A DNA stretch of 32,942 nt from Thermodesulfovibrio sp. (GTDB lineage Bacteria > Nitrospirota > Thermodesulfovibrionia > Thermodesulfovibrionales > JdFR-85), in NCBI GenBank assembly GCA_027050975.1, contig JALUAR010000252.1, positions 1 to 32,942 on the forward strand, in the 5' to 3' direction. The notes beneath the pieces are model-generated. The model saw only the letters and a list, made by a program, of their open reading frames with translations. It searched no databases and was not told the origin of the DNA. Positions 27,009 through 32,942 of the stretch are shown in pieces. Position 1 is the stretch's first letter. Each line of letters opens with the position of its first letter. The position numbers were made by a program, and so were the translations under genes.

Positions 27009-27689
27009 ATGGACAGTCTCAGAAAGATTAAAAAAGAGGTGAGGTCTCTTATAGAGAAGGGAGATATAGAGACTCTTCGAAAAATGGCACCGGAGAATCC
27101 AAGGGTGGTGAGCGCAATAATTGCCCTGACCTATGATAAGGATTCACTTCTTACGTGGAAGGCCATAGAGGCAATGGGAGAGGTGGTAAAGGAGATAACC
27201 GAGAGGTCTGTTGAAGAGGGAGGAAATGTCATAAGGAGGCTTCTCTGGTCGATAACAGAGGAGTCCGGAGGAATAGGATGGTCTGCTCTGGAGATGCTGG
27301 CTGAAGTGATACGAAATGCTCCGGAGCAGTATGCCCAGATAGTGCCTCTTATTATAGAGTACTATGACGAGGCTATCTTCCGTCCCAGTGTGCTTTACGC
27401 ACTTTGTAGAATAGGCTCTGCTCACCCCGAGTTGATTTATGATCATGAAAAAGTAAAAGAGATTCTGACAGAGGCATTGTCCGATCCTGATCCAACAGTA
27501 AGAGGATATGCTCTGTTTGCATACAGGTGCCTAAAGGGGATAGTCGGACCAATAGAGGAAAGGCTGATTAGTGATCTCAGAGGGGATGAGTCAGAGTTTA
27601 CAATATACATTGATGGTCAGATACGCAGAATCAAAATAAAGGATATAGCTTTAGACACTCAGGACTCAAAAATAGAAACCAAGAACTAA
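27009..27689 (+). CDS. HEAT-repeat-like protein (DVR family-like)
   Basis: Repeated alpha-helical segments such as SLLTWKAIEAMGEVVKEI and DPTVRGYALFAYRCL. Confidence 0.6.
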   Translation: MDSLRKIKKEVRSLIEKGDIETLRKMAPENPRVVSAIIALTYDKDSLLTWKAIEAMGEVVKEITERSVEEGGNVIRRLLWSITEESGGIGWSALEMLAEVIRNAPEQYAQIVPLIIEYYDEAIFRPSVLYALCRIGSAHPELIYDHEKVKEILTEALSDPDPTVRGYALFAYRCLKGIVGPIEERLISDLRGDESEFTIYIDGQIRRIKIKDIALDTQDSKIETKN

Positions 27690-28900
27690 CTTTTCCACCC
27701 CTTCCTTGGAATTACCCTGATGCCTGACGGATCAATATGGAGACCGAATCTCTCGTCTTCCGAATCAAATCCAATCCTGGAACCCTCCTTTATTACATTC
27801 AGCTTGTCTACGATTACATTCCTGAGGTGGCAGCCTCTTTTCAGAACAGTGAAGTCCATAATTATTGAATCCTCCACTACTACATTATCCTCTATCACTA
27901 CACCGGTGCGTATCACGGAGTTCTTGATTGTGACATTTTTATGTATTGTCACACCTTCCGAGATCATGCTGTTTATAACTTCAGCCTTTAGTATCTTTGA
28001 GGCCGGTGCCTTCTGGCCGGAAGGGTAGATTGGCCAGAGAGGATTGCTTAATTCAAAACGGGGGTCCTCACCAAGCATATCCATATGGGCATCAAAGAAT
28101 GCCTTTATTGTTCCTACATCACGCCAGTAACCTTTTTCTTCGTATGGTTGTGTGCCCGGGATAATGTTAGTGGCAAAATCATAGGCAAAGAGTCTTCCTG
28201 AGCCTACAAGCTCCGGTAAAATGTGGGCCCCAAAATCATGATGCTTTTTGCTCTGTGCCTCAACAAGGGCATTAATTAATACGTCGGTATTAAAGATATA
28301 ATTGCCCATTGACACGTAAGCCCTTTTGGGATCCGAAGGCATGGGAGTGGGGGTTGTTGGTTTTTCCTGAAATCCAACTATACGGTGCTCACTATCGATC
28401 TGGATCACGCCAAAGGAGGATGCCTCTTCAAGCGGTACAGGCCTTGCAGCTATTGTGACATCGGCTCCCTTTAAAAGATGGAAATCTATCATCTGTCGTA
28501 TATCCATCCTGTAGATATGATCTGCACCAAAGACAACAACCAACCCGGGATTGTGATTTTTAATTAGATTAATGTTCTGGAAAACCGCATCTGCAGTGCC
28601 CTGGAACCACTCCGGTCCCATTCTCATCTGAGGAGGAACCACAGCAATAAAATGGTCTCTGATGATGGGTGACATAACCCATTGCTGCCTTATATGCTCT
28701 ATCAGTGATTGAGACTTGTACTGAACAAGCAGATAGATTGAAAAGATCTGGGAGTTCACTAGATTGCTTAATACAAAATCCACGATTCTGTAGCGTCCTC
28801 CGAAAGGTACCGCCGGTTTTGAGCGGAATGCGGTAAGGGGAAAAAGTCTCTCTCCCTTTCCTCCGGCAAGGACAAAGGCAAGTATCTTCGGATGTGGCAT
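27686..28900 (-). CDS. glgC: Glucose-1-phosphate adenylyltransferase
   Basis: AFVLAGGKGERLFPLTAFRSKPAVPFGGRYRIVDFVLSN and WFQGTADAVFQN. Confidence 0.95.
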   Translation of the reverse strand: MPHPKILAFVLAGGKGERLFPLTAFRSKPAVPFGGRYRIVDFVLSNLVNSQIFSIYLLVQYKSQSLIEHIRQQWVMSPIIRDHFIAVVPPQMRMGPEWFQGTADAVFQNINLIKNHNPGLVVVFGADHIYRMDIRQMIDFHLLKGADVTIAARPVPLEEASSFGVIQIDSEHRIVGFQEKPTTPTPMPSDPKRAYVSMGNYIFNTDVLINALVEAQSKKHHDFGAHILPELVGSGRLFAYDFATNIIPGTQPYEEKGYWRDVGTIKAFFDAHMDMLGEDPRFELSNPLWPIYPSGQKAPASKILKAEVINSMISEGVTIHKNVTIKNSVIRTGVVIEDNVVVEDSIIMDFTVLKRGCHLRNVIVDKLNVIKEGSRIGFDSEDERFGLHIDPSGIRVIPRKGWKS

Positions 28901-28966
28901 ATTACCTCCTCGGGATTATTTAGATGTTATAGATTATTTTACACTAACAAAATAAAATATGGGGCA

Positions 28967-30031
28967 TCAAAACAGGCTAAATTTAAAATACTTTTTCGGG
29001 TTCTCTCTGATGTCTTTAATCAATATGTTGAGCTCTTTCAAAGTGATTTTTAACTCCTCCATAACCTCTTTGTCTTTGATGAGGCTGCCAAGGAGTCCCT
29101 CTCCTTCATCAATTCTTTTAAGGAGACTGTTCAGCCTCTTCGATGTCTCAGCTAAGTTGTTATAAAGTTCGGGGTCCTCTATAAGCCTGTAAAGTGTTCC
29201 TTTAGAGGAGCGTATATGCTCTGTAAAAGAGCTAAGGTTATCGGTTGCCTTCATAAAGCGGTCATAAAGCTCCGGACTCACAATTAGCTTTTTTACCGTG
29301 CCCTCTGCCCTGTTTAAGGTCTCGGCAAAGAGGCGTATCTCTTTGACCGATTCCGAAAGGTCTTTGTATAACTTATCCTCTGTGATTAATCTGCCTGCCG
29401 TGCCACTGCCGCTTTTCAGTTTTTTGGTAATGGACGAAAGATCTTCCGTTGTCTTTTTAAGATTTTCATAAAGCGCAGGGTCCCTCAGAAGCATCGGAAC
29501 GGTGCCTTTGCCTTTTTCAAGATTTACAAGTATCTCCTCCAGTTTATGTATGAATTCAGTAAGGCGGGCCAGTGATGCCTGTGAGGTCTCGACAATGTCC
29601 TGGATTCCCGCAGGAGAGACTCCCTGTATAGTGTCTCCGGGACTCAGAGCAGGTGCTGTTTTTGAGCCAGGTATAATCTCTATATATTTATCGCCCAGCA
29701 GGCCAAGGGTTAGAATTGTGGCTTTTGAGTCTCTTTTCAGATACCTCAGGGACTCTCTTGATAGTGCCATTGTTACCTTTATTTTGCTTTCCATAACGAA
29801 ATCGAGCCCTTTTACAGATCCGATCTCAATACCCGAGAACCAGACTGGAGCGCCTTCCCTGAGCCCTTTTACATCATCAAAAACTGCATATACATTAGCC
29901 TTCGGTTTTAGAATCTCCTCGATGTTTCCAGCAAACATAACAGTGATAAAAACTATGGCAAGCGCAATGGTTACGGTAAGTCCCACCCTTAGTTGTGACA
30001 GCCTGACCTGCTTTTTCTGCTGGTACATCAC
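28967..30031 (-). CDS. mlaD: MlaD/MCE-domain lipid transport protein
   Basis: N-terminal TM then VYAVFDDVKGLREGAPVWFSGIEIGSVKGLDF; repeated GTL(Y/V)(R/K)LI helical segments. Confidence 0.9.
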   Translation of the reverse strand: MMYQQKKQVRLSQLRVGLTVTIALAIVFITVMFAGNIEEILKPKANVYAVFDDVKGLREGAPVWFSGIEIGSVKGLDFVMESKIKVTMALSRESLRYLKRDSKATILTLGLLGDKYIEIIPGSKTAPALSPGDTIQGVSPAGIQDIVETSQASLARLTEFIHKLEEILVNLEKGKGTVPMLLRDPALYENLKKTTEDLSSITKKLKSGSGTAGRLITEDKLYKDLSESVKEIRLFAETLNRAEGTVKKLIVSPELYDRFMKATDNLSSFTEHIRSSKGTLYRLIEDPELYNNLAETSKRLNSLLKRIDEGEGLLGSLIKDKEVMEELKITLKELNILIKDIRENPKKYFKFSLF

Positions 30032-30226
30032 GCCTCCTGTCCCAGACGGGAAGTTTTAACTCTCCATCCCTGTGGCTTGCCCCACAAATGGAGAGCTATT
30101 ACAAACAAAAACTTTCCTTTGTTTTCTTTAAGTAAATTAAGTTGCCCTGCGGCTTGCCACAGGATGATTCATAAATATTATACCACCTAACAGGCTGATC
30201 CAGGATTTTTGATACAACTGAGTCGG

Positions 30227-30976
30227 TTATGTACCAACCAGGAGAATCTCATTGATGAATCTCCTCAACTCTGCGTCATCAGTATTTTTCAACTCCTCTA
30301 TATTTCCGTCAAACGAAATTTTTCCAGACCTTAGATACATAAACCGTTCAGCCACTTTTACGGCATCGGTTATTTTGTGTGTTACCACTATAAGCCCTCT
30401 TCTGTTGGGAGGCTCTCCAGAGGATAGATCATTTATAAGACCGCAGATATTGTCTGCACTTATGGGATCAAGTCCGGTTGTTGGCTCGTCATATAGGATC
30501 ATTTTTGGTTCACATGCAGCAAGAGACCGGGCAATGGCAACACGTCTTTGCATGCCACCGCTGAGTTCCTCGGGCATCATGTCTATGGCATACTCCATTC
30601 CGACGCGTCTTAGTAGTTCCCTTACCCTCTGTTCTATCTCCTCCTCTCTAAGATCGTAATACTCCCTCAGACAGAAAGCCACATTCTCTCTTACGGTCAT
30701 GGAGTCAAAGAGTGCGCCTTCCTGAAAAACGATGCTGAAGTTCATCCGGGTCTCTCTCAGCTGTCTTTCTGAGAGTTTGGTTATATCCTTGCCATCTATG
30801 ATAATTCTTCCCGAGTCCGGCTGAAGCAGACCAAGGATTAATTTCAATATTGTTGTTTTGCCCTCTCCACTGCCGCCCAGGATAGCTATTTTCTCGTAAA
30901 ATCTGGCCTCGAAGGAGAGCCCGTCAAGTACCTGATGATTTCCAAAGGCAAGACTTACATTTTCAAAAACTATCAT
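30227..30976 (-). CDS. mlaF: MlaF-like ABC ATPase
   Basis: GGSGEGKTTILKLILGL, ELSGGMQRRVAIARSLA, LYDEPTTGLDPISA. Confidence 0.92.
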   Translation of the reverse strand: MIVFENVSLAFGNHQVLDGLSFEARFYEKIAILGGSGEGKTTILKLILGLLQPDSGRIIIDGKDITKLSERQLRETRMNFSIVFQEGALFDSMTVRENVAFCLREYYDLREEEIEQRVRELLRRVGMEYAIDMMPEELSGGMQRRVAIARSLAACEPKMILYDEPTTGLDPISADNICGLINDLSSGEPPNRRGLIVVTHKITDAVKVAERFMYLRSGKISFDGNIEELKNTDDAELRRFINEILLVGT

Positions 30977-31737
30977 ACTTTCATCCCCAATGCAAAGAAT
31001 AGAATCCTTGTCATTACAAAGTCGGTTACAATAATCATTATTGTTGACAGGACAACGGAGATTGTTGTTGCTTTTCTCAGGCCCCTGGAACCGCCGTGGG
31101 TGGAAAGCCCCATATAACAGCTGATACAGGCGATAATGTATCCGAAGATGAAAGGCTTTGCAATGCCGGAGAATATGTTTTTGAAGTCCATTATATCCTT
31201 AATCTGGCTCCAATAAAAGGAACCGCTTTGATGACTAACGAAGACAGATATGTAATATCCTCCGAAAAGTGATACAGCGTCACCAATGATTGTGAGCACA
31301 GGTAGCATAATGGTTGCACTGATTACGCGAGGGGTAACCAACTTCTTAATAGGATCAACACCGAAAACCCTGAGGATGTCAACCTGATGCCCCAATACCA
31401 TTGAGCCTAACTCAGAGGCCATACCGGAGCCAATCCTTCCGGCAAAACTCAGGGCAATTGCCACAGGACCTATTTCCCTGATGATGGCTACGCCGACTAT
31501 CTTGCCGGTATACATTTTTAGTCCCAAAGAGGAAAGCTCAGCAGAGATCTGAAGAGACAGGGCCATACCAATAAAAAGTGAGACAAGTACAACAATAAAC
31601 AGTGAGCCTACTCCGGCATAGTCCATCTGTTCCAGGATTTCTCTGAAGTAAAAGGGACGACGAAGGATTCCCATGGGAGCCCTGACAGACAGAAGATAAA
31701 AGTCCTGTAGTTGAGAGACGAGGTTTTTAAGATGCAT
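30973..31737 (-). CDS. mlaE: MlaE-like permease
   Basis: Multi-TM, IGPVAIALSFAGRIGSGMASELGSM, overlaps mlaF. Confidence 0.92.
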   Translation of the reverse strand: MHLKNLVSQLQDFYLLSVRAPMGILRRPFYFREILEQMDYAGVGSLFIVVLVSLFIGMALSLQISAELSSLGLKMYTGKIVGVAIIREIGPVAIALSFAGRIGSGMASELGSMVLGHQVDILRVFGVDPIKKLVTPRVISATIMLPVLTIIGDAVSLFGGYYISVFVSHQSGSFYWSQIKDIMDFKNIFSGIAKPFIFGYIIACISCYMGLSTHGGSRGLRKATTISVVLSTIMIIVTDFVMTRILFFALGMKV

Positions 31738-31959
31738 GATCTTTTATCTACCAAATCCGTTTTATATCCTTTATCAAAGGCAGAAGCCGAGTTACGATCT
31801 TGTGAAACTCTGTATCTGGAATCTGATCCCGAAAAAACGAGACATTTAGATTATATCACAAAATATACCCGAATCCAGCAGTAAACAAACGAAGGTTGTG
31901 GAGAGGAAAGATGCAATAGCTTTGATGGACAAACCGGGAGGTATCAGGAGGACAAAGGA

Positions 31960-32942
31960 CTATATGTCTGACTCGAGTATATTCTTAAGAATCTCTTCAT
32001 TCACTCCCGGGACTATCCTGACCTTGCCTATCTTTTCTGGAAGGATGAATCTGAGTGTACCGGATATGACCTTTTTGTCTATCCTCATTGCCTTGAGAAG
32101 ATCTGTTGAGTTCAACAATTCCTTAACCCGAACTGGTAGTTTGTACTCTTTCAGGAGAGTTTTTATCTCTGCAGTCTCGTCGTTACTTAGCATATTCATT
32201 TTTGCGGAAAGTGCTGCTTCATAGACCATTCCTATTGCCACGGCCTCTCCGTGGAGATACTCTCTGTAGTTTGTTACAGTTTCTACAGCGTGTCCAACGG
32301 TATGTCCGTAGTTGAGTATGGCTCTGAGGCCTGCCTCTCTCTCGTCTTTTGAGACTACCTCTGCCTTTATCTCGCAGGATCTTCTGATTATTTCAGTAAG
32401 AGGCTCTGGAGAGAGCTTTAATATTCCCTCTCTGTTGTCTTTGAGGTAATAAAAGAAGTCCCTGTCCCAGATAATACCGTATTTGATTACCTCAGCCATT
32501 CCCGCTAGGAACTCCCTCTCCGGCAGGGTTTCTAATGTTTGAACATCAATCCAGACAAGACGGGGTTGATAAAATGTGCCAATCATGTTTTTGCCCAATG
32601 GATGGTTTACTCCTGTTTTTCCGCCTACAGAGCTGTCAACCTGGGAAAGAAGCGTTGTGGGAATCTGAATGAAGGAGATTCCCCTCATATAAACAGATGC
32701 CACAAAGCCTGTTATATCACCTATAACACCACCGCCAAGGGCAAAAATTACAGAGTTCCTGTCAAGCCCTGCCTGCAGGAGTTTGCTGAGGATATGATAT
32801 ACCCAGAAGAGATCCTTGTACTCCTCACCGTCGGGAATAAGGACGGTACAGATATCAAAGCCTGCCTTTTCAATGGAGCCTGTGACCCTCTCTCCGTAAA
32901 GTTCAAAAACTGTTGGATTGCTTATGATGGCACACTTTGGTG
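31960..32942 (-). CDS. aroB: 3-dehydroquinate synthase, 5' end truncated by window
   Basis: GGGVIGDITGFVASVYMRGISFIQIPTTLLSQVDSSVGGKTGVNHPLGKNMIG. The frame stays open past the listed GTG (32703) to the window edge (PKCAIISNPTVFELYGERVTG...). Confidence 0.95.
   Translation of the reverse strand, partial: PKCAIISNPTVFELYGERVTGSIEKAGFDICTVLIPDGEEYKDLFWVYHILSKLLQAGLDRNSVIFALGGGVIGDITGFVASVYMRGISFIQIPTTLLSQVDSSVGGKTGVNHPLGKNMIGTFYQPRLVWIDVQTLETLPEREFLAGMAEVIKYGIIWDRDFFYYLKDNREGILKLSPEPLTEIIRRSCEIKAEVVSKDEREAGLRAILNYGHTVGHAVETVTNYREYLHGEAVAIGMVYEAALSAKMNMLSNDETAEIKTLLKEYKLPVRVKELLNSTDLLKAMRIDKKVISGTLRFILPEKIGKVRIVPGVNEEILKNILESDI

Noticed and set aside
29502-30059. 185-aa plus-strand ORF opposite mlaD
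   Set aside because: Antisense shadow ORF rich in Ser/Pro, with no family resemblance.

Overview
This 32.9 kb window looks like a sulfate- or sulfite-reducing bacterium, possibly Nitrospirota (inference only). From left to right it holds: two tandem MNT/HEPN toxin-antitoxin pairs; an SRPBCC protein; a minus-strand membrane-fused spermidine-synthase-like protein; an intergenic region with two large palindromic elements; and a ~13 kb same-strand, mostly overlapping gene cluster (4849-18100). That cluster encodes two FtsX/MacB-type permeases, an ABC ATPase, two FTR1-like/DUF2318 Fe-S membrane proteins each followed by a ResB-like protein, two B12-binding radical SAM proteins, a CcsA-like and a further ResB-like protein, two small membrane proteins, and a TlpA-like thioredoxin. 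The thioredoxin's catalytic CxxC appears as UxxC because of an in-frame TGA at 14037-14039, with a plausible bacterial SECIS hairpin immediately downstream. After the cluster come lplA-like and uvrA genes (minus), a TIGR00725/LOG-like protein, tRNA-Arg(CCU), dsrA-dsrB-dsrD-dsrN/cobB, a HEAT-repeat protein, glgC (minus), mlaD/mlaF/mlaE (minus) and a truncated aroB (minus). The best candidate for an undescribed system is the 4849-18100 cluster. It resembles the Campylobacter P19-associated iron-uptake accessory cluster (permeases, ATPase, DUF2318 protein, thioredoxin), expanded with radical SAM/B12 enzymes, cytochrome-c-biogenesis-like proteins and a probable selenoprotein. No searches or folding programs were run. 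All family calls come from reading motifs.
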